Both the position numbers and the translations under genes were made by a program. From NCBI GenBank assembly GCA_036504215.1, contig DASXVO010000027.1, positions 1-48,290 of the forward strand: 48,290 nucleotides of DNA. Direction: 5' to 3'. The stretch is from Vicinamibacterales bacterium (GTDB lineage Bacteria > Acidobacteriota > Vicinamibacteria > Vicinamibacterales > Fen-181). This document shows, piece after piece, positions 38,001 to 46,254 of this stretch. Numbering within the stretch: the first letter of the stretch is position 1; the number at the start of each line of letters is the position of its first letter. Under the pieces are notes generated by a model, which did no database searches, was not told the DNA's origin, and saw only the letters and a program-made list of their open reading frames with translations.

Positions 38001-39064
38001 CCAAGCACCATCAGCGCGGTCAGCAGGAAATCGGCGGGATGGCGCGAGAACAGTCCGAGCCGTGACCAGTGATACGCCTCGAGCGAGAACACACGGGTCG
38101 CGCTCGCTGGCGTCGCGAGACCGAGGAGAAGCCGTGCGCCGATTGCGAGGGCGATGGACGCGACGGTCGCGAGGATATACGGCCCACGAGATCGAGCCAG
38201 CACCCGGCGGTCGAGCAGCGGTCCGATCATCAAGAGCAGCGCCAGTGCGAGGACGGCAACGGCCACGCATTGGACCGTGTGGCGATGTTCCTGCCGAGCC
38301 CGCTGCAGCGCGGCTGGATCGACCGTCGCTTCGAGCAGGGGCTCGCCGGTCGGTGAGCGCACAAGGAAGCTGAAGGGGTGAACCCGCTCGCCGGCGCCCT
38401 CGTAGCGGGTGCGCACGTTGACGGGCGCCACCCGGGTCGAGATGGTGAACCGCTCGCCGGCCGCGTCCCCAACGGCTGCGTGCTCGGAGAACAGGCGCTC
38501 GACTGCCACTATTCCGGGGCGCCCGCCGGGCCGTGGTGCGAGACGGGTCGCATTCCCGTCTCGTTCAGCGCGCGCGCGCAGCTCGCCATCGGGGCGCTGG
38601 GACACGGGCTCGATCTGAACCAGCCGGAAGCCCAGAGGGCCCGGGGCGACAAACAGGGCCGCCGGCCCGGTAATGCGCTCGAGCGGGAGTTCCGAGGAGC
38701 GTCCGGCCCATGCGACAGGCGCTCCCGACGGGCCGTACACCGTCAGGGCCAACCGGCCGTCCGGGTCCTGATGCACGAGCGCATCGGCGTGGGTGAACAG
38801 CGGGCGCAAGTCGGCTACCTCGCTCGACCCGCGAAGAACGGCCGTCGCCGCCGCCGCTTCGTCTCTGGCGATCGACGCGAGCGCCGCCGCCATCTGGCCG
38901 AACTCCGACCGGACCTGCTCCTCGACGCGCGCGTACGCCGCCCGGTCGTCGGGGCCAAGGCGCACGCGTTCGGCCACCCAGCCTCCGGCCAGGACCAGGG
39001 CAGCCGCGACGAGGCCGCCGGCGGCTATGGCCGGCACGTTGTTGGGCCGAAGGTCGAGTCGCAT
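35054..39064 (-). CDS. Very large NtrY-like sensor histidine kinase (1336 aa)
   Basis: One uninterrupted frame encodes, in order: a transmembrane helix (about 12-32), an extracytoplasmic domain (about 35-260), a block of about seven helices (about 262-530), a second sensor region (about 540-780) and another helix near 790-810. A further helix-flanked sensor and HAMP-type segment (RIADPVNRLTRATRRIARGD) comes next. The kinase core has the H-box RQVAHEIKNPLTP with phospho-acceptor His at about 1126, the N-box NVIDNALHAMPGG, and G boxes DSGVGMDQ and GTGLGLAIARRN. The C-terminus TVILPAAAA closes the ATPase domain without a receiver. No response regulator is adjacent. The input signal is unknown. 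Confidence 0.9.
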   Translation of the reverse strand: MRLDLRPNNVPAIAAGGLVAAALVLAGGWVAERVRLGPDDRAAYARVEEQVRSEFGQMAAALASIARDEAAAATAVLRGSSEVADLRPLFTHADALVHQDPDGRLALTVYGPSGAPVAWAGRSSELPLERITGPAALFVAPGPLGFRLVQIEPVSQRPDGELRARAERDGNATRLAPRPGGRPGIVAVERLFSEHAAVGDAAGERFTISTRVAPVNVRTRYEGAGERVHPFSFLVRSPTGEPLLEATVDPAALQRARQEHRHTVQCVAVAVLALALLLMIGPLLDRRVLARSRGPYILATVASIALAIGARLLLGLATPASATRVFSLEAYHWSRLGLFSRHPADFLLTALMVLGLVGLLAAPLERRRQLYGGRRRPVIDAGRPAVGFLVTQAVAGAGLALGVIGYEWFLSETFKRTSVDILYFSPHPWNTARMAMAWGLVFFHAAFAWIAVLLLRTGLAPWRFRRRDVRTDALLLVTWALPVAVVWTWFRTVAGTDLPNPEALLVCGTLLLTAFLAPRSLIRVRHASQGYRLIAMFLVLLAPAVITYPSLVYFEEGARRRVVELSYAPEVLGRRENLQERLQAAQGEIDSRGAALDAYVSVLAPTFGEAIPTQSAFLVWSGTALERYRVSSAIELYNAGGALVSRFALNLPEDASRQLWHEESCNWQTFGEMSRFGAHERQLLHAGRNICGPQGAIFGTIVIHVILDDSTISFISSQNPYFELLRGQLTHPPDENPSREILFAVYGWSRTPLYVSGNSAWPIDDHLFSQICASRRPFWTRLAAAGVVYEVYIENDRPGIYALGYPVIQPIEHLINLAEMTVLVALAYIGILSGGALFRALGARRVRSGRALLREIRESFYRKLFLAFVAASVVPVVTLALVTRAYIADRLRHDVESAAHKTTAIARQMIEEYSIQQPGGPDAVLTLSDDAMVGLSRVIGQAVNIFIGPQLDATSERDLFASGLLPTRTPADIYRAIVLDRMPTMITEEQAATVRYMVAAAPVRAAGREAILTVPLTLRQQEIEREIDDLNRRIILAALLFILIGAAIGYPMAERIADPVNRLTRATRRIARGDFDARIAATSSDELRRLVEAFNRMSAELQQQRGELERTHRLEAWAEMARQVAHEIKNPLTPIQLSAEHLRRVHADRGKPLEPVLENCVDSILSQVRLLRQIASEFSSFASSPTARLAPAGLQELVDEVVRPYIAGAGERVAFRIDVPSSLPPTMIDRTLVGRALTNVIDNALHAMPGGGSLTIIARPQPEGVVRLTVEDSGVGMDQEAMKRLFEPYFSTKAVGTGLGLAIARRNIELNHGTISVTSERGRGTIVTVILPAAAA

Positions 39065-39120
39065 TCGCTGCGCTCAGGATACGTCAGGCGCACGGCGCGG
39101 AAAAGGGCTGCGTTCAGTGT

Positions 39121-39126
39121 TATAGT
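39121..39126 (+). promoter_or_regulatory. -10 box upstream of the unknown membrane protein
   Basis: TATAGT lies 33 nt before the ATG at 39160, in the 95-bp gap divergent from the histidine kinase. No -35 is clear. Confidence 0.4.
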
Positions 39127-39159
39127 GACGCACGGTGCGCCTGGCGCCGGAACCCTCAC

Positions 39160-40167
39160 ATGACGCATCCCGGGAAGGCTCGGACGGCACTCAAGCGTGG
39201 CTCGCTGATCGCGGCCGCCAACTGGCAGGTCGTGGTCATCCAGTCCGTTGCTGAAACGACCTTCAAGCTCCTCGTCGCGCTGCCAGTCGTCGGCGGCGTG
39301 ATCCTGGTCACCGTCCTGCTCGGCCGGGACATCAGCGACATCCTCACGGGAGATCTGCGCGAAATATCGTTCGGCGTCATGGGAACGCTGCTCGCGCGAC
39401 CCGTGGCGCTGGGCTTCTACCTCTTCGGATTCCTCCTCGTTCTCGCCGGCGGCAGCATCCTGATGTTCCTCGTGAAGGGCGGCACGGTGTCAGTGCTCGT
39501 CCACGCCGACCGTGTGGGAGGACCGATCGAGCGTCCACCGCTGCGCTACGCGGCCTTCCGCCGCGCGATGCAATTCACCATCGAGGGGTTCACGGCGGGG
39601 GCGGGCCGGCTGTTCAGACGTTACCTGGCCCTGGGCCTCCTCCTTGGCGGCATCTACCTCCTGGCCGGCACGCTCTGCGTGCTCCTGGCGTACGGCCTCT
39701 ATCGACTGGGCGGCGCTCAACCGCTGCTCCTGGGTTCGGTCGTCGCGCTGGCGATCTCGCTGTTTGTGGCGCTCATCACGATGATCAACGTGCTGTACCT
39801 TCTGGCGCAGATGGTCGTGGCCGTCACTGATGGCGGAGTCGGCCGAGCCGCGCGCGAGGTCGGAAGGTTCCTGCGTGGCGAGTTCTGGAAGTTGACGCGC
39901 GTGTTCGGTGTGACGGTTCTGCTGCTCGTCGTGGCGACGGGCCTCTCGATTGCCGCCACGTGGGGTTTCTACCTGATCGCGTACGTGCCGCTGGCAGGTT
40001 TGATCGTCCTACCCCTGCAACTGGGTGCCTGGCTGCTTCGCAACCTCCTGTTTCAGTACCTCGGGATCACCGCGCTTGCCGCGTATCTTTCGCTGTACCG
40101 GTCGTTTGCCGACGACCCAGCGGCCGGCAGGGGGCCCCGTCTTCCGAATGAGCGACCTCATGATTGA
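39160..40167 (+). CDS. Multi-pass membrane protein of unknown function
   Basis: The 335-residue protein has about six or seven transmembrane helices, e.g. LLVALPVVGGVILVTVLLG, VALGFYLFGFLLVLAGGSIL, YLALGLLLGGIYLLAGTLCV and VTVLLLVVATGLSIAATWGF. Between them is a cytoplasmic loop with RRAMQFTIEGFTAGAGRLFR. I do not recognise the family; the layout resembles a glycerophosphoryl-diester-type or DUF4013-like membrane domain, but I cannot assign it. The last 20 bp overlap the start of the aminotransferase gene, so the two should be co-transcribed and perhaps translationally coupled. Confidence 0.8.
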   Translation: MTHPGKARTALKRGSLIAAANWQVVVIQSVAETTFKLLVALPVVGGVILVTVLLGRDISDILTGDLREISFGVMGTLLARPVALGFYLFGFLLVLAGGSILMFLVKGGTVSVLVHADRVGGPIERPPLRYAAFRRAMQFTIEGFTAGAGRLFRRYLALGLLLGGIYLLAGTLCVLLAYGLYRLGGAQPLLLGSVVALAISLFVALITMINVLYLLAQMVVAVTDGGVGRAAREVGRFLRGEFWKLTRVFGVTVLLLVVATGLSIAATWGFYLIAYVPLAGLIVLPLQLGAWLLRNLLFQYLGITALAAYLSLYRSFADDPAAGRGPRLPNERPHD

Positions 40168-41386
40168 CTACGAACACTTCTTATCCCGAGCTGCCCTCCG
40201 TTCACAGGGTTCGGCGATCCGCAAGATGGGCGTCATGGCCACCCGCGTGCCTGACATGATCTCATTCGCCCCGGGGTACCCCGACCCGACGGTCTACGCG
40301 TGGGACGCGTTCCGGGAGATTGCCGCCGAGTTGCTGACGGGGACGGATCCGTCCGTCCTGCAGTACGGTCCAACCCGTGGGCACAAAGCACTGATCGAGG
40401 CGGCCAGCGAGATCCTGGCCACGCGCGGAATCAAGGCGACGGTCGAGGAGTTGCTGGTCACCACGGGATCGCAGCAGGGCATCGACCTCATCGGCCGTGT
40501 GCTGCTGGATCCCGGCGACGTCGTGCTCGTGGAATTGCCCGCGTACACCGGCGCGATCAGCGCGTTCATGAACACGGGCGCGAAGCTCGTCGGCGTCCGC
40601 CAGGAGGCCGACGGCATCGACCTCGGCGACCTCGAACGCGTCGTGGAGCGCGAGCGCGCGACTGGCCGTGCGGTTCGGGCGCTGTACCTGGTTCCCAACT
40701 TCCAGAATCCAACCGGGCTGTTGCTGTCTCTCGAGAAGCGGAAAAGGCTGCTGGAGTGGGCGGACCGGGCCGACATGCTCATCATCGAGGACGACCCGTA
40801 CGGTGCGCTCTACTTCGAGGACACGTCGACTGCCGAGGACACGCGCCCAATCAAGGCCGACGATGACGAGGGGCGGGTGATCTACTTGAGCAGTTTCTCG
40901 AAGACGCTGGCACCGGGATTCCGCGTCGCATGGATGGTGGCGCCCGCACCGATTGCCGCCAAGCTCGAGCTGTTCAAGCAGACGCAAGACCTGATGCCGC
41001 CGGCGCTCGACCAGCACATCATCTACGAGGCCTACCGACGCGGCGTGTTGATGGGACGGCTCCCGATGCTGCGGCAGTTCTACCAGGACAAGCGTACGCT
41101 CATGCAGCAGCAGCTTCGGGAACACCTGGGCAGCCTCATCACCTGGCCTGAACCCAAGGGCGGCTTCTTCCTCTGGGCGTCACTGCCCGCGCACTGCAGC
41201 ACCGACGACATGCTGCCGCGCGCGATCGAGCAGCGCGTCATCTACGTGACGGGCAGCGCGTTCTTCGTGGACCACGGCGGCGCGAACCTGATGCGGCTGT
41301 CGTTCTCGCTGCCGTCGAAAGAGAAGATCGTCGAGGGCGTGCAGCGCCTCACGCGGGTGGTGACCGAGGAACTCGCGGGCCACTAG
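40148..41386 (+). CDS. PLP-dependent class I aminotransferase (2-aminoadipate/aromatic type)
   Basis: The 412-residue fold-type I enzyme has the PLP lysine Lys252 in LSSFSKTLAPGFRV, the NPTG motif at 187-190, and the cofactor-binding EDDPYGAL (214-221). It begins with the SFAPGYPDP segment typical of the LysN/MocR-type aminotransferase branch (2-aminoadipate, kynurenine or branched-chain substrates). There is no N-terminal GntR domain, so it is an enzyme rather than a MocR regulator. ATG 40148 is the first start before the conserved region and overlaps the membrane-protein gene by 20 bp; ATG 40160 is an alternative. The exact substrate is not readable. Confidence 0.9.
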   Translation: MSDLMIDYEHFLSRAALRSQGSAIRKMGVMATRVPDMISFAPGYPDPTVYAWDAFREIAAELLTGTDPSVLQYGPTRGHKALIEAASEILATRGIKATVEELLVTTGSQQGIDLIGRVLLDPGDVVLVELPAYTGAISAFMNTGAKLVGVRQEADGIDLGDLERVVERERATGRAVRALYLVPNFQNPTGLLLSLEKRKRLLEWADRADMLIIEDDPYGALYFEDTSTAEDTRPIKADDDEGRVIYLSSFSKTLAPGFRVAWMVAPAPIAAKLELFKQTQDLMPPALDQHIIYEAYRRGVLMGRLPMLRQFYQDKRTLMQQQLREHLGSLITWPEPKGGFFLWASLPAHCSTDDMLPRAIEQRVIYVTGSAFFVDHGGANLMRLSFSLPSKEKIVEGVQRLTRVVTEELAGH

Positions 41387-41430
41387 GCTGGTCCGGGCGC
41401 CCGCCCGCGTCAACGCAGAACGGGCCGGCA

Positions 41431-42636
41431 CTACTCGGCGGCGGTCCACGCGGGCAAGGCCAGGTACATCGGCAGGCCGAGGATTGGCTTCGGGACAATC
41501 GGAGCCGGGCCGGGCACGAGCATCTGGATTTCGCCCTCACCGGTCACGAGCACGATACGGGCGGACTGCGAGTCCGGCATCGGCACGAAGTGGGGAGGCC
41601 CCGCGGGTTCGCCGGCCAGTTCGACGCTTCCGGCCGGGCTGCCGTCCACCAACTGATAAGCCGTGAGCGCCGGCGCCCGGCCCGCGACGAGCAGCAGGCC
41701 CGCGTGGAGGAACGGGCCGGCGGTCGGGCGCGTCGGCAGCGACGCCTTCCAGCGCTGATCGCCATGCGCCCGGTTGAGCGCCCGCAGCACGTTGTCGAGC
41801 GACACGAAATAGACGTTGTCCTGGTCGGCCGCCACGGTGCCGACGATGGCCCCGCCGGTTCGCCACCGCCACTTTCGGTTTCCCTTCAGCGCATCGAGGC
41901 AGTAGAAGTAGCGGTCTCCGCCACCCACGAACAGACGATCCCCGATCACGTGGAGCATCGTCCCGTTCGCGGGGAGCTTCGCGTCCCACACTACGTTCCC
42001 GGTGGCGAGCGCGAGCGCCAGCGCCCGGCCATCCTCGAGCAGGCAGTAGACGTGGTCGTCGGCAAGAACAGGACGGACACGGATGGGGGCGCCCATCGGG
42101 CGGCGCCACAGCAGTTCGCCGGTGGCGGCGCGGAACATGACGAGGTCCCCGGCCTCGTTCGAAGCAAGGAGCCAGCCGTTCTGCCAGACGAGCGGCGCGG
42201 TGACCAGGCCCGGAGCCGCGATGTCCCACGTGGGCTTGCCGGTGTCGATGGCAAGTGCCTGGAGCCGGTTCTGAGCGGCGAGGAACACGTGCCCCTCGCC
42301 CGTTGCCAGCGGGGCGGCCGCTTTCGCCGGCGCCGTCCAGAGGATCCTGCCGTCGGTCAGGGAGACGGCTGCGAGTTCACCGGTGCGGAGCGGCACGAAC
42401 GCATGCGTGTCGTCGGACGCCATGCCACCAGCGGGCGGAGCGGAAAGCGTCGCGCTCCAATCGAGGGTCATGTGCAGGGGCGGAACCTTCCTGGCCTCCT
42501 TCTTCCTGTCGACCGGGCGCGGCGGCGTCGGCCGGCGGGCCTGAGCCGAAGCGGGCGCGCTGACCGCGAGACACGCGACCGCGAGAAGGAACATCAGGGT
42601 CGTGGAACGGGGTTCGACGTATCGCAGCAACTTCAC
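41431..42636 (-). CDS. Exported PQQ-type beta-propeller protein (BamB-like repeats)
   Basis: The 401-residue protein begins with a signal peptide (hydrophobic core TLMFLLAVACLAVSAPASAQA). It carries six or so repeats of the PQQ/WD-like form: SLTDGRILWTAPAK, AIDTGKPTWDI, RAATGELLWRRP, LATGNVVWDAKL, ALKGNRKWRW and NRAHGDQRWKASL. These build a periplasmic beta-propeller like BamB or a quinoprotein without evident catalytic residues. GTG 42636 is chosen because a TATTAT box lies 7 nt upstream; an ATG at 42594 would still keep the signal-peptide core. It is divergent from dnaE with only 19 bp between the starts. Confidence 0.83.
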   Translation of the reverse strand: MKLLRYVEPRSTTLMFLLAVACLAVSAPASAQARRPTPPRPVDRKKEARKVPPLHMTLDWSATLSAPPAGGMASDDTHAFVPLRTGELAAVSLTDGRILWTAPAKAAAPLATGEGHVFLAAQNRLQALAIDTGKPTWDIAAPGLVTAPLVWQNGWLLASNEAGDLVMFRAATGELLWRRPMGAPIRVRPVLADDHVYCLLEDGRALALALATGNVVWDAKLPANGTMLHVIGDRLFVGGGDRYFYCLDALKGNRKWRWRTGGAIVGTVAADQDNVYFVSLDNVLRALNRAHGDQRWKASLPTRPTAGPFLHAGLLLVAGRAPALTAYQLVDGSPAGSVELAGEPAGPPHFVPMPDSQSARIVLVTGEGEIQMLVPGPAPIVPKPILGLPMYLALPAWTAAE

Positions 42637-42642
42637 GCCGCT

Positions 42643-42649
42643 TATAATA
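42643..42649. promoter_or_regulatory. Shared bidirectional -10 box, propeller gene / dnaE
   Basis: The 19-bp gap between the two GTG starts contains TATAATA. On the plus strand TATAAT (42643-42648) ends 7 nt before the dnaE GTG. On the minus strand TATTAT (complement of 42644-42649) also ends 7 nt before the propeller GTG. Neither gene has a Shine-Dalgarno, so both mRNAs are predicted to be leaderless. -35 elements are weak or absent on both sides. Confidence 0.6.
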
Positions 42650-42655
42650 CCGTCA

Positions 42656-45600
42656 GTGGCGCATCCTGACTTCATTCACCTTCATCTCCACACGGAGTAC
42701 TCGTTGCTCGACGGCGCGTGCCGAGTGGACGAGTTGTTGGACAAGGCGGCTCGACAGAAGATCCCGGCGCTCGCCGTGACCGAGCACGGGAACATGTTCT
42801 CGTCGGTCGTCTTCCACGACAAGGCCCGCCAGAAGGGGATCAAGCCGATCCTCGGGTGCGAGACGTACGTCGCGACCAGCAGTCGTTTCACCAAGACCGG
42901 CGCGATCGGCGAGAGCAACAACCACCTGGTTCTGCTCGCGGAGAACCAGGAAGGCTACCGAAATCTGATCAAGCTGGTGTCCGCGGCCTACACCGAAGGC
43001 TTCTACTACCGGCCCAGGATCGACAAGGAGTTGCTCGCGCAGCACTCGCGTGGCTTGATCGGCCTGAGTAGCTGCCTCAAAGGGGAGATTCCCGTCCACC
43101 TGCGCACCGAACACGAGCAGCGGGCGATCGAGGCGGCGTCCACGTATCGCGACATCCTGGGACCAGGGAACTTCTTCCTCGAGATGCAGTATCAGGGCAT
43201 CGACGCCCAGCGGGTCGTCAATGACGGCTTGCAGCGCGTGGCGAAGGCGCTCGACCTGCCGCTCGTGTGCACGAATGACGTGCACTACCTGCACAAGGAG
43301 GACTTCAAGGCGCACGACATCCTGCTCTGCATCGGCACCGGCAAGACGGTGAACGATGTCGAGCGGATGCGCTATCACGGCGATCAGTTCTACCTGAAGA
43401 CGCCGGAGGAGATGGCGGAGGTCTTCGGCGATCTCCCGGAGGCGATGGCCAACACGGTCCGGATTGCCGAGCGGTGCAACGTCGATCTGGGCAAGACCGT
43501 GCACCAGTTGCCGGAGTTCGACGTGCCGGCGCCGTACTCGCTCGACGAGTACTTCGAGTGCATGGTCTGGGAGGGATTCGCCCGCCGGATGGCGCGGATC
43601 GAGGCGCTCCAGGCGAGCGGCCAGTTGCGGCACACGATCGAGGAGTACCGGGATCGCGTCGCGTACGAAATCGCGATGATCAAGCGGATGAAGTACGCGG
43701 GCTACTTCCTGATCGTGTGGGACTTCATCCGCTACGCCCGCGAACAGGGGATTCCGGTCGGGCCGGGGCGCGGGTCGGCGGCCGGCAGCGTGGTGGCGTA
43801 CTGCCTCAACATCACCGATGTCGATCCGTTGCACTTCGACCTGATCTTCGAGCGCTTCCTCAACCCCGAGCGCGTGTCGCTGCCGGATATCGACATCGAC
43901 TTCTGCGAGCGCCGGCGGGGCGAGGTAATCGAGTACGTGACCCGCAAGTACGGCCGCGCCAACGTCGCCCAGATCATCACGTTCGGGACGATGAAGGCGA
44001 AGGCCGTCGTGCGCGACGTGGGGCGCGCGCTCGATATCTCGTACGCAGACGTCGACAAGGTCGCGAAGCAGATCCCGTTCTCGCTCGACATGACGCTCGA
44101 CAAGGCGCTCGTCGAGAACCCTGCGCTGAAGGACCTCGAAGCCAGCGATCCGCGCGTCGGGGAACTGCTCGAGGTCGCCAGGCGCCTCGAAGGGATGACT
44201 CGCCACGCCTCGGTCCACGCGGCGGGCGTCGTCATTGCGCCCAAGCCGATCACCGAGTTCGCCCCGCTGTACAAAGGGGCTCGCGACGAGATCACCACGC
44301 AGTGGAGCATGAAGGAGATCGAACGGATCGGCCTCCTCAAGATGGACTTTCTCGGCCTGAGCACGCTGACGCTGCTCGATGATGCGGTGGCCGAGATCAA
44401 GCGGACGACCGGAGACGAACTCGACCTGGCGGCGCTGCCGCTCGATGACGCGAAGACCTACCAGTTGTTCTCCGACGGACAGACGCTGGGCGTCTTCCAG
44501 TTCGAGAGCTCGGGGATGCGGGAGATTCTCCGCAAGGCGAAGCCCCAGCGGTTCGAGGATCTGATCGCCTTGAACGCGCTCTATCGCCCCGGACCGCTGC
44601 GCGGCGGCATGGTGGACGACTTCATCGGCCGCAAGCACGGTCGGATCGAGATCAAGTACGAACTGCCCCAGCTCGAACCGATCCTCCGCGACACCTACGG
44701 CGTCATCGCCTACCAGGAACAGGTCATGCGGATCGCCAACGAAGTGGCCGGCTTCACGCTCGGCGAGGCCGACCTGCTGCGCAAGGCGATGGGGAAGAAG
44801 AGCATCGACGTCATGCAGGCGCAGCGCCAGAAGTTCCTCGATGGCGCGAAGGCGCGCCACGTGGACGCGAAGAAGGCCGGCGACCTGTTCGACTTGATGG
44901 AGGCGTTCGCCGGCTACGGTTTCAACAAGTCGCATTCGACGACGTACGCGCTCGTGGCCTACCAGACCGGATATCTGAAGGCGAACTACCCGGCGCACTT
45001 CATGGCGGCGCTCCTCACGATCGAATCGCAGAACGCCGCCAAGCTCGCGATGTACCTCGGCGAATGCCGGGAGCTGGGCGTGGCCGTGCTGCCGCCCGAC
45101 ATCAACAGCAGCGAGCTGGCGTTCACGGTGACGCCGGAGGGTGTCCGCTTCGGCCTGGGCGCCGTCAAGAACGTCGGGGAAGGCGCCGTGGTGGCCATGC
45201 TCGAGGTTCGAAGGCGCGAGAGCCGCATCCGGTCGCTGTATCAGCTGTGTGAACAGCTCGATTCGCGCCAGGTGAACCGCCGTGTCATTGAGAGCCTCAT
45301 CAAGGGCGGCGCCATGGATTCGCTGGCGCGGTCGTCTCCCGGCGGCGCGGACCTGCCGATTGCCTCGCTCCGCGCGCGCCTGTTCGCCGCGGTGGAGAAG
45401 GCGCTCGACTACGGGAATCGGACGAGGCGTGACCGCGACCAGGGGCAGGCGCAGCTGTTCGGAGGTTTCGACGAGCCATCGGATGGCGGGACAACGGGGG
45501 AGCTGGACCTGCCCGATGCACCGCCGTGGACCGAAGCGTTGCAGTTGGCAGGGGAGAAGGAAGCCCTGGGCCTCTACTGGAGCGGCCACCCGATCGAGCG

Positions 45601-46204
45601 CTACGCCATCGAGTTGCGGGCGGTTGGCGCGCGGACGCTGGCCGAGCTCGCCGGCGACGAGACCGAGAATGCCGACGGTCCTGCGGGCCCGCGGTCGTTC
45701 GAGGTCGTCATCGGCGGCATCATCGGCAGCGTGCGCTCGCTGAAGACGCGCAAGGGCGACCGGATGGCCGCCTTCGCGCTCGACGATCCGCACGGCACGA
45801 TCGAAGTCGTCGCGTTCCCGGAAACGTTCGCGAAGTCGGCGCCGCTCATCCAGACCGACAGCATGGTCCTCGTGAAGGGGCGCTACGAACGGGACGAAGA
45901 GAGCAGTCGCCTCCTGGCCAGCGAGATCGTGAGCATCGACACCGTGCGCGAACGCGCGGCGAAGCTCGTGGCCGTTCGCCTGCGAATGCCGCCGCACGAT
46001 CGCACGACGATCGAGGCGCTTCTCGACGTTCTCGGCCGGCACAAGGGTGACCGGCGCGTCACCCTCGAGGTCGAACTGAGGGGCGGCGCCAGGCCGTTGC
46101 GCGTCCGTGCAGACGTCGGTGGCCCGTTGCGCGTCAAGCCGTCTGCGCAGTTGGTGGCCGAGGTGGAACGGATCTGTGGCGAAGGCGCCGTGACCCTGCG
46201 CTGA
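42656..46204 (+). CDS. dnaE: DNA polymerase III subunit alpha
   Basis: DnaE is the replicative polymerase subunit. The 1182-residue protein has the DnaE1 order: PHP domain at the N-terminus (DFIHLHLHTEYSLLDG), palm with the catalytic aspartates in LPDIDIDF (about 408-415), PVGPGRGSAAGS before it, fingers with AGYGFNKSHSTTYALVAYQT, a helix-hairpin region, and a C-terminal OB fold (about 1000-1090: VIGGIIGSVRSLKTRKGDRM). The PHP metal-site His residues (His8, 10, 12) are kept. GTG 42656 encodes the normal start (V/M)AHPDFIHLH; the longer TTG frame to 42602 overlaps the divergent gene and is rejected. It is followed by accA after 50 bp. Confidence 0.97.
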   Translation: MAHPDFIHLHLHTEYSLLDGACRVDELLDKAARQKIPALAVTEHGNMFSSVVFHDKARQKGIKPILGCETYVATSSRFTKTGAIGESNNHLVLLAENQEGYRNLIKLVSAAYTEGFYYRPRIDKELLAQHSRGLIGLSSCLKGEIPVHLRTEHEQRAIEAASTYRDILGPGNFFLEMQYQGIDAQRVVNDGLQRVAKALDLPLVCTNDVHYLHKEDFKAHDILLCIGTGKTVNDVERMRYHGDQFYLKTPEEMAEVFGDLPEAMANTVRIAERCNVDLGKTVHQLPEFDVPAPYSLDEYFECMVWEGFARRMARIEALQASGQLRHTIEEYRDRVAYEIAMIKRMKYAGYFLIVWDFIRYAREQGIPVGPGRGSAAGSVVAYCLNITDVDPLHFDLIFERFLNPERVSLPDIDIDFCERRRGEVIEYVTRKYGRANVAQIITFGTMKAKAVVRDVGRALDISYADVDKVAKQIPFSLDMTLDKALVENPALKDLEASDPRVGELLEVARRLEGMTRHASVHAAGVVIAPKPITEFAPLYKGARDEITTQWSMKEIERIGLLKMDFLGLSTLTLLDDAVAEIKRTTGDELDLAALPLDDAKTYQLFSDGQTLGVFQFESSGMREILRKAKPQRFEDLIALNALYRPGPLRGGMVDDFIGRKHGRIEIKYELPQLEPILRDTYGVIAYQEQVMRIANEVAGFTLGEADLLRKAMGKKSIDVMQAQRQKFLDGAKARHVDAKKAGDLFDLMEAFAGYGFNKSHSTTYALVAYQTGYLKANYPAHFMAALLTIESQNAAKLAMYLGECRELGVAVLPPDINSSELAFTVTPEGVRFGLGAVKNVGEGAVVAMLEVRRRESRIRSLYQLCEQLDSRQVNRRVIESLIKGGAMDSLARSSPGGADLPIASLRARLFAAVEKALDYGNRTRRDRDQGQAQLFGGFDEPSDGGTTGELDLPDAPPWTEALQLAGEKEALGLYWSGHPIERYAIELRAVGARTLAELAGDETENADGPAGPRSFEVVIGGIIGSVRSLKTRKGDRMAAFALDDPHGTIEVVAFPETFAKSAPLIQTDSMVLVKGRYERDEESSRLLASEIVSIDTVRERAAKLVAVRLRMPPHDRTTIEALLDVLGRHKGDRRVTLEVELRGGARPLRVRADVGGPLRVKPSAQLVAEVERICGEGAVTLR

Positions 46205-46254
46205 ACGCTGCGCTCGCTGCAGCGGAGTCGGAGGGTGGATGCGCCAGGAGGCTC

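Noticed and set aside
42653-46042. 1129-codon open frame on the minus strand, opposite dnaE
   Set aside because: dnaE has every expected motif. The antisense product is rich in Arg, His, Val, Leu and Asp as expected from the complement of GC-biased codons and shows no domain.
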